From NCBI RefSeq assembly GCF_001279695.1, contig NZ_LGDD01000326.1, positions 4,275 through 68,274 on the forward strand: DNA of 64,000 nt. The letters run 5' to 3'. The stretch comes from Streptomyces sp. WM6378 (lineage in GTDB: Bacteria > Actinomycetota > Actinomycetes > Streptomycetales > Streptomycetaceae). Positions 1-9,580 of this stretch are shown in pieces. The translations under genes and the position numbers were made by a program. Under the pieces are notes generated by a model that saw only the letters and a program-made list of their open reading frames with translations, did not search any database and was not told the DNA's origin. The stretch's first letter is position 1. Every line of letters begins with the position of its first letter.

Positions 1-1890
1 TCACCTGACCGCCAGGTTCAACGACCGGCCGTACGCCGTGTCACGCCCATTCAATTCCCAGCCTCCGCAGCGCATCCAATTGCTCGTGGTGAGCTTGTCC
101 CGCCTCGTGTTGGTGTTGGAGATCCATGCGCCCAGCTTCACGGCCACCGGGTCCGTCCTGTCGTCGACAGTGATGGTCTCGCTGTGGCCGCGTGGTATCG
201 GCCGGTGGGCGCCTTCCCGCTCCACCCATTGGGCGAGGGCCGCCAGGCCCCGCTGGAACGCCTGTTGTGACCTTGCTCGGGCCCCTTCGCCGCACGGCCG
301 GCCGCCGGGGCGGGAGACGGCGTCTCAACTGGCTTGATGCCCAGCAGGGTTAGCCGTTCCTGTTACTCGGTGGAGAGTTGCGCCCAGGTGGCTGGCTGTT
401 TCTGCTGTGCCAGCCATGTGCCGAGGTCGTCGCCGTCCATGAGGACGCCGGGTGCGATGTCGGGCAGGTGGCCGTCGGTGTTGACCAGGTCGGCGAGGAC
501 GCGGTGGTGGCGCTGTCAGTCCAGGGCCACGGGCAGTCCCAGTCCGGGTCGATCGCCGTCAGTCGCGCCGCGCGCTCCGCTGCCCGCTCCGGGTCCTTGC
601 CCAGGCCGTTCTTCTCGCCCTTGCTCCGGAGGTTGGCCAGGTGTTGCCCGATGGGCACCATCGCTTCGCCTTCGCCCCAGACGGCGTCCTGTCGGGGTGC
701 GAGGTGGCCGGTGGCGCGCCGGTAGGAGCGGAGCGTGGCGAGCTTGCTCTGCCACGCCTCTTCGCCCGGTTCCCAGACCATTCCGGCTTCCGGGGCGTCG
801 AGCAGGGTCTTGCGTCGTTCTTCGAGTTCCCCGGTTCGTAGGGCTTTGCGTTGCTGGTGCACCCACCGCCCGAGGGGCAAGTCCTTGGTGACGCCGACCT
901 CGGTCTCGGTGTCGTACGGGACGGCGTAGAGGCCGGTGATCTCGTTCTGCTTCCGCCAGAGGATGAAGGCTCGGTAGCCCTCCAGCCACACCAGTGATTC
1001 GGGCCGGTAGCCGCGGGTGCGCAGGAATGCCGCGATGGTCGCGGCGTCGCGCGGGCTGGAGAAGTGCAGCAGCGTCGACTCGGCTGCCGTGTCGGCGCCG
1101 TCCTCCTGGTCCTCGCCGTCGCCCTCGCCTTCGGCGCCGACGATCCGCCCGTCCTCGTCGCGCCGGATGTGGACTTTGCGTTGTCCGTGGGTGAGGGCGC
1201 GGGAGGCGAGCTGTTCGACCAGGCGCTCGTCGTGGGAGCGCAGGCTGGAGTACGGCTACGAGGGGTTTGAAGCTGGCGGAGGCGACTCATGTCGGTTGGG
1301 TCCTCGCTGGCCTCCAGGAAGACGGGCACGATGATCCTGGCGACCTTGGTGGAGCCGTCCTTGTTGGGCCGGAGGGCACGGCCGATGCTCTGGACGATTT
1401 CGACTTGGAAGCCGCGGGTGTCGGCGAAGCAGATCGCGTCCACCCCCCGCTCGCCCGTGATGTCCACGCCCTCCCCGAGCACGCGTACGGAGGCGAGGAA
1501 TGCCCGGTGTACACGCCGGTTGTTGGCGTCGATGCCGCCTGCGAACTGCCGTAGAACTTCGCGTCGATCGAGGACTTCGGCAGGCTCTCCGCTTTCGTCA
1601 GGGCTTCGTCGGATGCTTCGGTGCTGTACAGCTCGGCGGCCGTCTTGGGCAGCTTTGCCGCGAACGCTTCGGCTTCCTCGACCCGTTGGTGGAACGTCAT
1701 CACGGTCTTGAGGTTGTGGCGGGCGGCGTGTTCCAGGAGGGCGGTCTGCAGGAGCGCGAGGCGCCGGCCCCGCAGCGCCTCCTCGGACAGGCCGAGGACG
1801 GGGGAGGGGGCGCGGATCTCCAGGCCGTCGATCTCGAATCCGGCGAGGATCTCGCGCTCGATCGCCTCGCTCAGCCCGATGCTCGAAGCC
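1..1890 (-). pseudogene. Decayed DEAD/DEAH-type helicase with helicase-associated repeats
   Basis: Minus-strand translation shows the C-terminal half of a large Streptomyces helicase, split over at least three frames. The RecA-2 part (about 1300-1880) contains TVMTFHQRVEEAEAFAAKLP and then, in another frame, GEGVDITGERGVDAICFAD and QSIGRALRPN, the helicase motifs V and VI. About 350-990 encodes helicase-associated domains with the WLEGYRAFILWRKQNEI and LGRWVHQQRKALRTGELEE signatures. The reading frame ends at a TGA complementing bases 1-3. The ATPase half with Walker A is missing: the gene runs into IS5 transposase sequence near 1890. Several frameshifts make it a pseudogene. A second, shorter remnant of the same family lies at 22650-23150. 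Confidence 0.75.
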
Positions 1891-2215
1891 GTTCCGCCGG
1901 TGCGAGGCAAGCGCGGCCGGCCCCGGCGCCGCCCGGACCTCGTGCTTGGTGACCGCGGCTACGACCACGACAAGTACCGCCGACTCGCTTGGGGACTTGG
2001 GGTGAAGCCGGTGATCGCCCGCCGGGGGACCGAGCATGGCTCTGGACTGGGAGCTCAACGTTGGGTCGTGGAGCGTGCCTTCGCCCATCTGCACTGGTTC
2101 CGCCGCCTGCGGATCCGCTGGGAGATCCGCGACGACATTCACGAAGCTTCCCTCACCCTGGGACGCCATCCTCGTCTGCTGGCGCCGGCTGTCCGTTCAA
2201 TCCCAGTAGCTACGG
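1891..2215 (+). pseudogene. IS5-family transposase, C-terminal fragment
   Basis: The plus strand encodes the second half of an IS5-type DDE transposase: RGKRGRPRRRPDLVLGDRGY (the second catalytic Asp lies in LGDRGYD), then GAQRWVVERAFAHLHWFRRL with the catalytic Glu in VVERAF, and RIRWEIRDDIHEA near the end. The N-terminal half is absent and the fragment abuts the truncated helicase, so an IS5 insertion followed by deletion probably removed the helicase N-terminus. Other IS5-type pieces, all N-terminal, lie at 15840-16071 and 45322-45470. Confidence 0.75.
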
Positions 2216-2679
2216 GAACGCGGCCTGGTCACTGCCTCGTTCGGCCAGGCCAGACGGACTTGCCGGAGCTGTTCGTGCAGTGCGTCGATCCAACCGTGTC
2301 CGGCATCCAGCCAGAGGCGAATCGAGGAGATGGACTCGTTGCTATCCGTCACGGTGACGATGGGTACGGGTACGGAGAAACTCCGGTCCAGCTCGATCTG
2401 GAACTCGCAGCCGCTGGATGCCTTCCACTTGATGTCGCGATAGGCAGCAAGTTCGTTCAGAGCCGTGGACCAGTCGTCCAGGTCCTCGGGCGACAGGTAC
2501 AGCTCAATACGCCCGTTGGCGAAGCTGCTGGTGACAGTGAACTCGGCATCGAGGTAGTCGTTGTACGGCGTCGCCCCGGGACGCTGACGCCCCAACACCC
2601 GCAGCCGGACACTACTGCCCAGCTCAGGGCTACCACCCGCCACCAGATGCAACAGATCCACTGCGCCACCGCCAACCAT
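2197..2679 (-). CDS. DUF5959 family protein
   Basis: The 160-residue product has the pattern of the Streptomyces DUF5959 family: an N-terminal DLLHLVAGG and RVLGRQRPG, a DAEFTVTSSFANGRIELYLS strand, the phrase SPEDLDDWSTALNELAA, and a C-terminal VTVTDSNES. The family has no known biochemical role; these are small cytosolic proteins. The start is well supported by GGGAGGACTC directly before ATG. The 3' end overlaps the IS5 fragment on the other strand, so the last few residues may differ from the ancestral protein. Confidence 0.7.
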   Translation of the reverse strand: MVGGGAVDLLHLVAGGSPELGSSVRLRVLGRQRPGATPYNDYLDAEFTVTSSFANGRIELYLSPEDLDDWSTALNELAAYRDIKWKASSGCEFQIELDRSFSVPVPIVTVTDSNESISSIRLWLDAGHGWIDALHEQLRQVRLAWPNEAVTRPRSRSYWD

Positions 2680-2709
2680 GAGTCCTCCCAGCCCCCGTCT
2701 GCCCCGCTA

Positions 2710-3426
2710 TCATGCACGAGCCACCAAGGCCCCCACCTGGCATTTCGCTAGGGGTTGTAAGAAGCCCGTCGAGCCGCCCCCCCCCGCCCAGATGGCGCGA
2801 CGCCCGGCGATGGATGGAGTGGGGCGGTGTCCGGTCCGCGGTGGCGGTCTTGCGGCCTGCTGTCCGCCGACAGCGTCGATGGTGGCTGTCAGCGGCTGCC
2901 GGGGGCCGGCTGCTGCCAGGGCCTCCGCGGTCACCTGCCGCAGTGCACGGCCGGTAATCCAGCGGTTCTTCCCGCCGGCCAGGTATGCCGCGGCGCGGCC
3001 CACCCATTCCGGGTCGCCGAGGAGATGTAGCTTTCCTTCAGTGGTGAGCTGCCGGAGCAGGGACTCCAGCCGGAGGGCGTCCACCGCCCGGTACGGGCGC
3101 GCGTGCTGGTCGAAGCGCAGCTGGTGGTCCTCGTACGGGTGGCGCAGTGTCGTGTGCATCCAGCCGCCGTTTCGCGTGGCGACCCTTCCCCTCAGCGTGT
3201 ACATGCCTCTGCTGTTCGTGTTCCAGGAGTGCTTGCCCCAGGAGATCCCGATGCCATTCATGATCCTGGACCACGGGATCAACTGTCCCTCGGAGTCCGG
3301 CTCGTGCTGGTAGAGCCCGTCCGGGCGGAACTCCACCCAGTGGGTGTTTGGGCGTGTGGCGTCTCCGACTCCCCAATGGCCGCCGGTCAGTTCCAGCGGT
3401 CCCAGAAATGTACGGTCCTCCACCAT
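2710..3426 (-). CDS. Hypothetical protein, possibly frameshifted near its C-terminus
   Basis: A 238-residue open frame of unrecognised function. The first ~170 residues look like a folded soluble protein (motifs WVEFRPDGLYQ, PWSRIMNGIGISWGKHSWN, HHTTLRHPYEDHQLRFD-like region, then the helical ALRLESLLRQLTTEG) of a kind common in streptomycetes. The last ~60 residues are proline/arginine-rich and low-complexity, and a run of C (about 2779-2788) lies under them, so a frameshift probably changed the tail. There is no signal peptide or membrane segment. It is transcribed in the same direction as the DUF5959 gene downstream, with a gap of about 30 bp. Confidence 0.5.
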   Translation of the reverse strand: MVEDRTFLGPLELTGGHWGVGDATRPNTHWVEFRPDGLYQHEPDSEGQLIPWSRIMNGIGISWGKHSWNTNSRGMYTLRGRVATRNGGWMHTTLRHPYEDHQLRFDQHARPYRAVDALRLESLLRQLTTEGKLHLLGDPEWVGRAAAYLAGGKNRWITGRALRQVTAEALAAAGPRQPLTATIDAVGGQQAARPPPRTGHRPTPSIAGRRAIWAGGGGSTGFLQPLAKCQVGALVARA

Positions 3427-3636
3427 GCGGTCATTGAATCACGCGTTCTGTGAAGGGTTGCTCTGCCTTTGGCCGTAACTCCCGTCCCGCCGCCGTGCTG
3501 GGGCCAGGGTGGCGTCCCGTGGTTTGGTATTGCGGCAACTACTACATAGCCCCTGGCCGTGAGGCGGCCATCACGCAACTCTCTGAGTAGTGAAGCCCGT
3601 TGTGTGAGAGGTGTGCGATGCCTTGTTCGGTGTGGC

Positions 3637-4545
3637 TCATTCCGTGTTGAGTTTGTCGGAGGTTATGCGGGCGAGTAGTTCGCGGGTTTGCTGGGTTCGG
3701 CGGTGTCCTGGGGGCAGGAACTGCTCGCAGTCCGCGAGTACCTGGCGGGCTTCTGCTTCGGCTTCCGTGCGGCGGCCCAGGCCGTGCAGGGCGGTGGCGG
3801 CGCCGAGGCCGACGGCCCCGGCGCCGCCCCGGCCGTGCTCGGGGGCAGGCTTGCGGGCCTCGGCGAGGGCTTCTTCGTGGCGGCCCTGGCCGTTGAGGCT
3901 GCGAACCAGGCCGCAGCTCAGAGCCATGGCGGCCTCTCCCTCGGCACGGGACAGCGTGCCGCGGGCAATGGTCTCGGCCGCTTCGTGGCGGCCCTGGTCA
4001 TTGAGGGCGTGCACCAGACAGAGGAGTGCAGCCAGTTCCACTTTCACGGAGGGCTGGGTGATGCGGGCCAGGGCGTTCAGGACGTCCCGGCACTCGGTCT
4101 CGGCCTCGCTGGGCCGCTCCAGGTGACACAGCGCCAGTGCACGGTTCACCCGGACCGCAAGCGACGTGGCGTAGTGGCGCATGCTCGGCGGTTCGGCCAG
4201 CTCGGCCAGCAGACCATCCAGCTCGCACAGGGCCTGCGCAGGGCGCCCCTGGGCAAGGACAGCGCGCCCGGCGAGCATCGCGGCTGTCACGTTCGTCAGG
4301 TCGCCCCGCCCCGAGGCGCGCCCCGCAGCACCTTGGAAGGTGCGCGCTTGTGCCTCGGCTTCCTCGGCGCGGCCGGCACGCAGGAGCTCGCTGATTCCTC
4401 GCAGCACCAGCGCCGTGGCCTGGTCGGCTCCGCCCGTGGTCGGCGCAGGTCTACCGCGGGTCAGGAGAGTTCGTAGGGACTTCACAGACCGGGAGGCTAC
4501 GGGGAGCGGCTCATCGTTGATCGTCGGGGTGCTGCCGTGTCCCAA
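3637..4545 (-). CDS. Tetratricopeptide-repeat protein
   Basis: The 302-residue product is a chain of TPR-like helix pairs with repeated N-D/N-Q-G-R-H-E-E-A phrases (VHALNDQGRHEAAETIARG, VRSLNGQGRHEEALAEARK, ATALHGLGRRTEAEAEARQV) and the ending LPPGHRRTQQTRELLARI. Streptomyces has many such stand-alone TPR proteins. They are thought to act as protein-interaction scaffolds, and no partner is visible here. The longest frame starts with TTG at 4545; a GTG at 4485 (VKSLRTLLTRGRP) is the more family-like start, though neither has a strong ribosome site. A helix-rich fragment of a related type lies at 15660-15870. Confidence 0.7.
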   Translation of the reverse strand: MGHGSTPTINDEPLPVASRSVKSLRTLLTRGRPAPTTGGADQATALVLRGISELLRAGRAEEAEAQARTFQGAAGRASGRGDLTNVTAAMLAGRAVLAQGRPAQALCELDGLLAELAEPPSMRHYATSLAVRVNRALALCHLERPSEAETECRDVLNALARITQPSVKVELAALLCLVHALNDQGRHEAAETIARGTLSRAEGEAAMALSCGLVRSLNGQGRHEEALAEARKPAPEHGRGGAGAVGLGAATALHGLGRRTEAEAEARQVLADCEQFLPPGHRRTQQTRELLARITSDKLNTE

Positions 4546-4810
4546 TCATCCGTATCTGCCGGGCAGCCGCAGTTCTGCCTATGACGGGCGCCGAGATGCT
4601 GGCTGCCCGCGAGTATCCGCCCGCGTGGCTCGTACAGCCCTGGGGGGCCAGGGCCTGTCAACGGGAGGCCAGGGCCGCGCCAGGAGCAGCGGGACCATGC
4701 CGCGCCCGAGCAGAAGGCCGGCCGCTGGTTCTCGCGCCGCTTCTGACGCGGGCAAGCCTCCCGCCGACGGCGGAGCGATGGGTACATGGAACACCGGCTT
4801 GACGGGGTGT

Positions 4811-4826
4811 GGGGCAGCGCTGCCCC
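4811..4826. terminator. Perfect 16-bp palindrome
   Basis: GGGGCAGCGCTGCCCC is a perfect inverted repeat (8-bp arms, no loop). It lies upstream of the start of the minus-strand TPR gene, just before the conserved promoter segment at 4830-4927. It may be a cruciform or hairpin insulating the next transcription unit, or a protein-binding site. No T-tract follows. Confidence 0.3.
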
Positions 4827-4829
4827 CTG

Positions 4830-4931
4830 GCTGACCTGCCACTAGGACGGATCTAGGACGACCAAAGGACCCGTGGACATAGCGTTTCCTCGGGGGTGGT
4901 TGGCCGTGCCGGCGACGTAGCGCAGAGGACA
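4830..4931 (+). promoter_or_regulatory. Conserved promoter segment with CTAGGAC direct repeat (copy 1)
   Basis: This stretch closely matches the reverse complement of 59262-59360. Both contain ACTAGGACGRATCTAGGACG, i.e. CTAGGAC twice, 11 bp apart. About 20 bp further on both have CCCGTnnnCATAGCGT, then about 65 bp later a purine-rich ribosome site and the codons for KRSVKAA/KRSVNAA. Conservation of both the spacing and the repeat suggests a regulator site upstream of a -10-like CATAGCGT. I cannot name the regulator. In this copy the downstream coding start reads ACG instead of ATG. Confidence 0.5.
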
Positions 4932-4933
4932 GG

Positions 4934-5010
4934 GACGAAGCGTTCGGTCAATGCAGCAGCGGTAGCGACGGCGGTGGCGGCCGAGGAGAGCACATACCGC
5001 CGCCCATCTT
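4934..5010 (+). pseudogene. Signal-peptide remnant of a secreted protein gene
   Basis: Starting at ACG 4934 the plus strand reads T-KRSVNAAAVATAVAAEES and stops at the TGA near 5011. It matches the signal peptide MKRSVKAAVVAATMAVAAG encoded at 59172-59261 on the minus strand. The start codon has become ACG and no mature protein follows, so this is a promoter plus leader remnant of an exported-protein gene. Confidence 0.4.
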
Positions 5011-5343
5011 GAACGACTGAGGAGTTTTCGTGAGCGCAGCGCTCTCGCCCTTTCGGCACGGGGCGCCCAGCTCATACCCCCGGATCCCACGGATTGGCCT
5101 CGCCAAGCCTTATCGAGCGGCTGAACCCAAGCGTCTGGTGAACGTCGGGTCGGCGTCATGGCGAAGCACTTACCTGCCAGCCGAACCTGGCTCGCGGAGG
5201 GCAACGAAAGCACGTGCTCGGAGTCGTCCTCAAGGGGTGTTGTCTTCGCCTCTACGAGAGTGCGGGCGGCCGATTCCACGGATGCGGCGCAAGCGCATGA
5301 AGCACATGGCATTGCATCAGAGAACCACGAAGAGGAGCTGGAC
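5011..5343. other. Intergenic region before the secreted-protein gene
   Basis: There is no convincing gene here. An open frame runs into the 5344 gene from 5158, but its residues (EGNESTCSESSSRG...) show no conserved features and the clear ribosome site plus signal peptide starts at 5344. The region should hold the promoter of that gene; I do not see a strong consensus one. Confidence 0.4.
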
Positions 5344-5955
5344 ATGAGCGTACGGATGAGGACTGCAAAGCGCGCGGCCCGGGCCTTGACCGTGTCCGGG
5401 ATGCTGATGGCGAGCCTCACACTCGGGAGCGTCGCTACCGCGGTGGCGCAGCCCACGTCTGAGAACCTCGGGGCAGAGAAGGCAGTGCTGGGCAAGGTTG
5501 TTTCCGCCAAGGACCACAAGGCTGCCCCGGAGGTAAAGCAAGGAAACCGCATGTCGTCGGCGGAGGTCTCGGCCGCCGTCGCCAGTGGCAGGCTGGCGGC
5601 GAAGCCCGCGTTCGCGGCCATGAGAAGTGAGGGCGGCGGCTGCTGGACCGCCTTCGCCTACGACACGTGGAGCGACTTCACCATTGCTGAGGGCAACACC
5701 TGGTTCAACCTCAACTGGTGCAGCGACGGCTCGAGGATCACGACCTACGACTACCGCAATGTGGGTGCGCAGGGTCTCCTCGGCTTCCAGTACACGGGTA
5801 TCGCAGGCAACTTTGAGTACAACGCAGGTTGGGAGGCGCGCGAGGCGATCGAGTACCGGTTCAGCTTCGAAGGTAAGCGCTTCTACGTCTGCGAGCAGCT
5901 TCGCGGCGGTGTCACCGGTCTGTACTCACACCGGCAGGACTGCAACCTGAGCTGA
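5344..5955 (+). CDS. Secreted hypothetical protein with four cysteines
   Basis: The ATG at 5344 follows GAAGAGGAGCTGGAC, a good ribosome site, and opens a 203-residue protein. It has a classical Sec signal: basic MSVRMRTAKRAAR, a hydrophobic stretch VSGMLMASLTLGSVA and cleavage near AVAQP. A ~60-residue polar pro-like region follows. The aromatic C-terminal domain (GGGCWTAFAYDTWSDFTIAEG...) has four Cys, suggesting two disulfides outside the cell. I do not recognise a catalytic motif. It sits beside another small secreted Cys-containing protein (6213-6554), and both are probably exported to the cell wall or medium. Confidence 0.65.
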   Translation: MSVRMRTAKRAARALTVSGMLMASLTLGSVATAVAQPTSENLGAEKAVLGKVVSAKDHKAAPEVKQGNRMSSAEVSAAVASGRLAAKPAFAAMRSEGGGCWTAFAYDTWSDFTIAEGNTWFNLNWCSDGSRITTYDYRNVGAQGLLGFQYTGIAGNFEYNAGWEAREAIEYRFSFEGKRFYVCEQLRGGVTGLYSHRQDCNLS

Positions 5956-6082
5956 CCCAGGCCGGGCGGATCGACATGCACGGGCCATCTCGGCAGCTTG
6001 CTGGTGCGCCTGTCGCGTAGGCCTGTCTGGTCAAGCTCGCCGCCACTGGATCCCTCTCGCCGAATTGAAGGCAGAGAGAGGT

Positions 6083-6108
6083 ACCTCCCCACCTACAGGT
6101 GGGGAGGT
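6083..6108. terminator. Perfect 12-bp stem-loop
   Basis: ACCTCCCCACCT (6083-6094) and AGGTGGGGAGGT (6097-6108) are exact complements separated by two bases. The hairpin lies 128 bp after the stop of the 5344 gene and 105 bp before the 6213 start. It could end the upstream transcript (no U-tract, as is usual in Streptomyces) or act in the leader of the next gene. Confidence 0.5.
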
Positions 6109-6212
6109 GCAAGTGTTCGAATCATTGGCCGCAGCGCATCCCCGCCCTGGGGACTGGTACCCGATCATCGATCGCCATCCTGGCGTCCAACGTCCTGAAG
6201 AGGAGACCCTCC

Positions 6213-6554
6213 ATGCGCAAGATCCGGCGCACCATCGCCATGACCGCCGCCACCATCGCCCTCGCCGGCGGAACCACCCTCACCGTAGGAGGCGCCGCCC
6301 ACGCCGCACCCGCGAGCTGCCCCGGCACTGCGGCGCAGATTCTCTCTCAGAACGGAAACACGAGCTTTTCCTGCAAGGGGTACTACTTCGGTTCCTGGTA
6401 CGGAACCAAGTGGGTGCTGGCAAAGAGCCACAACCTCACGGTCCTGTGCAACGACAACGGGACCTGGTACAACCTCGTACTCACGCAGGGCCAGGAGAAG
6501 CAGCCGCGGCAAACGAACGACGAATGTACCGAGGTCGCTGTAGACGAAGGCTGA
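6213..6554 (+). CDS. Small secreted protein with four cysteines
   Basis: A 113-residue product with a Sec signal: MRKIRRTIAMTAATIALAGG followed by TTLTVGGAAHAAPAS, cleavage expected after AHA. The mature ~80 residues contain four Cys (ASCPG, FSCKG, VLCND, DECTE) and many aromatic residues (YYFGSWYGTKW, GTWYNLVL), typical of small disulfide-stabilised extracellular proteins of streptomycetes whose function is unknown. The ATG at 6213 is preceded by AAGAGGAGACCCTCC. It could be an inhibitor or matrix protein; the sequence does not decide. Confidence 0.65.
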   Translation: MRKIRRTIAMTAATIALAGGTTLTVGGAAHAAPASCPGTAAQILSQNGNTSFSCKGYYFGSWYGTKWVLAKSHNLTVLCNDNGTWYNLVLTQGQEKQPRQTNDECTEVAVDEG

Positions 6555-6780
6555 CACGCTCATCCGCTCGCCGGTCCAGCCCGTCGGGCGGGCCGCCGGA
6601 GGAGTTTTCCAAGACCAACTGGCAGGGAGCGTCATTCCGGTTATGCGGTATTCCCCTCGGCGAAGGTCGTACGGCCGCTCATCGTCCAGCTTGTGAACGC
6701 CCTTGAGCGCGCCCCGTTGCGCTGACCCGCGACCGGACAACGAGGTGGCGTGTGGTGAACCTGGTGCATACGATCCCGGG

Positions 6781-7581
6781 ATGGCTGGAATGTCGATCAC
6801 CGTATGCCTGCCCGGTTCGGCTGCGAAAAGGGTGGACGAGGCGGTCGCGGAAGCGATGGCGCCGTTTGCCAGTGACGGTGTGGGCGCCGTGGAGCGGGAT
6901 GTGTGGGACAGCTATCGGATCTGCGGTTCCGTGGGTCTGCCGGTGCTGGCGGGTCATGAGGGTGATCTGCGGTTGGTCGCTGATCGCCCCCGCTGGGACG
7001 GTTCGTTGGAACCCGCGGTGCCCGGGGAGTGCGCGGGAGGGCCGCGGGGGCTGATCGACTTCCGCGACGTCCTGCGGGCGGAAGCCGCTGGTCACGCGGG
7101 TCGGGTGTGGGATCGCTGGCAGGAGGTGGTTTCCCACCACCTGGCCCCGGACGACGAATCAGTGTTTTTCTACTGTCACCTGGCCGCCGGAGGGGCCAGG
7201 GACTCGTACGAGACATCGCGGGAAGCCGCCGATTACCGGGCGCAGCCGGCCGTCCGTGCCTGGGTGGATGTAGCGCCGGGGCTGGCCCGGCCCGACATCG
7301 CGGACCACTTTTCTTTCGGTTGGGATCCGGTCGGAATCGGACAGCGCAGCCGCGAGGAGTACGTCGCGACCTACGAGTTCAGCCTTCTGCCACTGCGCAA
7401 CGTGCTGACGCTCAGTGGATGGTGGTACGAACTTGGCGATGCTCCCCTGCACAGCGCATGCCACGGTCCCCTCGAGTGCGTCCACCAGCCGAACTTCGGC
7501 ATGGAACACCCGGGGGTGCAGTCCTATCTCATCGCGCTGCCCGCCGACACTCTGCTCGTCAACGTGCACTGCCACGTCTGA
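6781..7581 (+). CDS. Hypothetical protein
   Basis: The open frame starts upstream at 6703, but MAGMSITVCLPGSAAKRVDEAVAEAMAPF from ATG 6781 is the natural N-terminus, giving 266 residues. No signal peptide or membrane helix is seen. The sequence is acidic with many Trp/Tyr (VWDRWQEVVSHHLAP, DHFSFGWDPVGIGQRSREEY, LTLSGWWYELGD), suggesting a compact soluble enzyme or binding protein. I do not recognise the family. The left end of the IS1182 element lies ~180 bp downstream. Confidence 0.55.
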   Translation: MAGMSITVCLPGSAAKRVDEAVAEAMAPFASDGVGAVERDVWDSYRICGSVGLPVLAGHEGDLRLVADRPRWDGSLEPAVPGECAGGPRGLIDFRDVLRAEAAGHAGRVWDRWQEVVSHHLAPDDESVFFYCHLAAGGARDSYETSREAADYRAQPAVRAWVDVAPGLARPDIADHFSFGWDPVGIGQRSREEYVATYEFSLLPLRNVLTLSGWWYELGDAPLHSACHGPLECVHQPNFGMEHPGVQSYLIALPADTLLVNVHCHV

Positions 7582-7762
7582 TCTGCCCACCCACATAGCC
7601 GGTCGACGCCACCTCGCAATGGTGATCACGGGACCACCTCTACCGACAGCCGTGCGGTGAGGGGTTGTTGGTCACCCAGTCGATTGCGTGCCCCGCCCGG
7701 AGTTGGCGCAGGAACGACCGGAGGGCTCAGGTCGTCCGGCTACTGGACCGGCGGGCTGCGTA

Positions 7763-7789
7763 AGCTTGACTCTGTCGGGGATCTTGGAG
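7763..7789 (+). repeat. IS1182 left inverted repeat
   Basis: 27 bp, exact reverse complement of 9581-9607. Confidence 0.9.
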
Positions 7790-7798
7790 GTACCGAGG

Positions 7799-9526
7799 TC
7801 AGGTGCCCAGGGTTCGCCAGGACTTCGGCCGGGGGATCTCGCGCTGGTCGAGGTAGTCCTGGAATGCGGTAGGCCGACGGGACTTGGGGGCCTCCTCGGT
7901 TGGTGGCAGTCCACTGAGGCGCTCGATGTTGACGGCGATGGCCGTCAGAACGTGCTGGAGGTGGGCCTTTGACTGACTTCGGTAGCGGCACCGGCGCATG
8001 CCGTGTCCGTGGGCGAACTCGTTGACGGTGCCCTCAACTCCGGAGCGGACCGCATAGCGGGCCTTCCACTCGGGCGTCTGCTGTTCAGTACGGACGCGAA
8101 GTTGCAGCTCGCGGAGCTCTCGCGGGGGAAATCCCACGGTGCGGACGTTGTCGGCCGTGCTGGTGCACTGAGTGCGAACCGGGCAGGGGCGGCACTGGCC
8201 CTTGGTGAACCGTGCCACGATCAGTGGGGCCGCGGTGGGCGAAGAGGTCGGGTAGGGGCCGTGCCAGCCCGCGCTGACCTGGCCTTGAGGACAGGTGACC
8301 TGCTGGTTGTCGTAGTCGATGTGGAAATCGTCCCGGGCGAAGCCCTCGTTTTGGCGGTGCTGGCGGGTGGGGTTGCTCTTCAGCGGCCCGGAGACGGTGA
8401 CCTTGTGTTCGCGGGCGGCTTGTTCCAGGTGGGGCAGGGAGGTGTAGCCGGCGTCGACCAGGTGCTCGGCGGGCAGCAGCCCGCGGCGGGCCAGACGGGT
8501 GTGGATGCCGGGCAGGACCTGACTGTCGTGGGTGGTGGCCGCGGTGGTGACCACGTCTGTGATCACGTTGGGGCCGTCGGGAGCACAGGTCTCGGTCAGA
8601 TGTGCGGAGAACCCCTTCCAGCTGATGATGTGTCCGTGCCGTGCGTAGCGGGCCGACGTGTCGTAGGGAGAGACGATGGCCCGGGACGAGGGCGGCAGCC
8701 CGGGCCCGCCTTCCTTCTCGGCCGCGCGCCAGCGCAGGCGGCCCGCGGTGTCACGGTCGTAGTTCTGCACCATGATCTGGCGCAGAGCCTGGATACGGGG
8801 ACCGGACGTGCGGTCCGCTCCGTGCCGGTAGAGGTGTTCCAGGAGTCGGAGGGCGTCGTTCCCGGTGGCGAAGATCCGGGTCTTGGGCTTGGTGGGGTTC
8901 TTGCCCAGGCGGACCGGCCGGCCGTAGCGGAGCCCCCAGCCCTCATCAACCAGCTCGTCCAGCAGGTGAGGGGAGACGCTGGCGACTTCTTCCAGGGCGG
9001 CGCGGACCGCCTCGGTGATCAGCTCCAGGCGGGTCAGGTCACGCACTGCGGCCAGGACATGAGTGGAATCGGTGCGCTGAGTGGTGCGCTCGTGCACTAG
9101 GCCGGCCTCCTTGAGGCGGGCCAGCGCGAGGTCGAGGAGGCAGTCAGCACGGTCCCCTTCGGCAAGACGATCGCGGAAATCGGCCAGCACGCTGTGATGG
9201 AACCCGGGGTCGTCCAGCCCCATGGCCATCGCGTACTTGAAGTCGATGCGGCAACGGACCGCCTCGGCAGCCTGCCGGTCCGAGAGACCGAGCAGGAACT
9301 GCAGCACACTGACAGTGGCCAGCTGAGCAGGCGAGAGACCCGGACGTCCGTCCCGCGGGTACCAGTCGGCGAAGTCCTCATCGCGCCACAGCCCATCCAG
9401 CCGGTCTCTCACCCACATCGCCGTGGTGCCACCTGGGTTGCTCGCCCGCGCGATCTGTGCGGTCAGAGAGGGGACTTGCTCACCGGAACGGGGGCGAAGG
9501 GACAACGGGCACCTCGACGACTGCAT
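7799..9526 (-). CDS. IS1182 family transposase
   Basis: A full-length 575-residue transposase with the usual family order. The N-terminal DUF772-type domain carries [40 protein letters not shown] and [13 protein letters not shown]. The DDE core includes [15 protein letters not shown] (first Asp) and [15 protein letters not shown] (second Asp). Next come a Cys-rich [11 protein letters not shown] and [20 protein letters not shown] (Glu), ending with [17 protein letters not shown]. The frame is uninterrupted and lies wholly between perfect inverted repeats, so the element may still be mobile and could act on the two related remnants in the window. Confidence 0.92.
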   Translation of the reverse strand: MQSSRCPLSLRPRSGEQVPSLTAQIARASNPGGTTAMWVRDRLDGLWRDEDFADWYPRDGRPGLSPAQLATVSVLQFLLGLSDRQAAEAVRCRIDFKYAMAMGLDDPGFHHSVLADFRDRLAEGDRADCLLDLALARLKEAGLVHERTTQRTDSTHVLAAVRDLTRLELITEAVRAALEEVASVSPHLLDELVDEGWGLRYGRPVRLGKNPTKPKTRIFATGNDALRLLEHLYRHGADRTSGPRIQALRQIMVQNYDRDTAGRLRWRAAEKEGGPGLPPSSRAIVSPYDTSARYARHGHIISWKGFSAHLTETCAPDGPNVITDVVTTAATTHDSQVLPGIHTRLARRGLLPAEHLVDAGYTSLPHLEQAAREHKVTVSGPLKSNPTRQHRQNEGFARDDFHIDYDNQQVTCPQGQVSAGWHGPYPTSSPTAAPLIVARFTKGQCRPCPVRTQCTSTADNVRTVGFPPRELRELQLRVRTEQQTPEWKARYAVRSGVEGTVNEFAHGHGMRRCRYRSQSKAHLQHVLTAIAVNIERLSGLPPTEEAPKSRRPTAFQDYLDQREIPRPKSWRTLGT

Positions 9527-9580
9527 CGGTCACTGGAACAGCCCGAGCATGACCGTTGATCACGCAACCGCACCGGAAAA

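Noticed and set aside
8003..9100. 365-codon plus-strand open frame
   Set aside because: Antisense of the intact IS1182 transposase.
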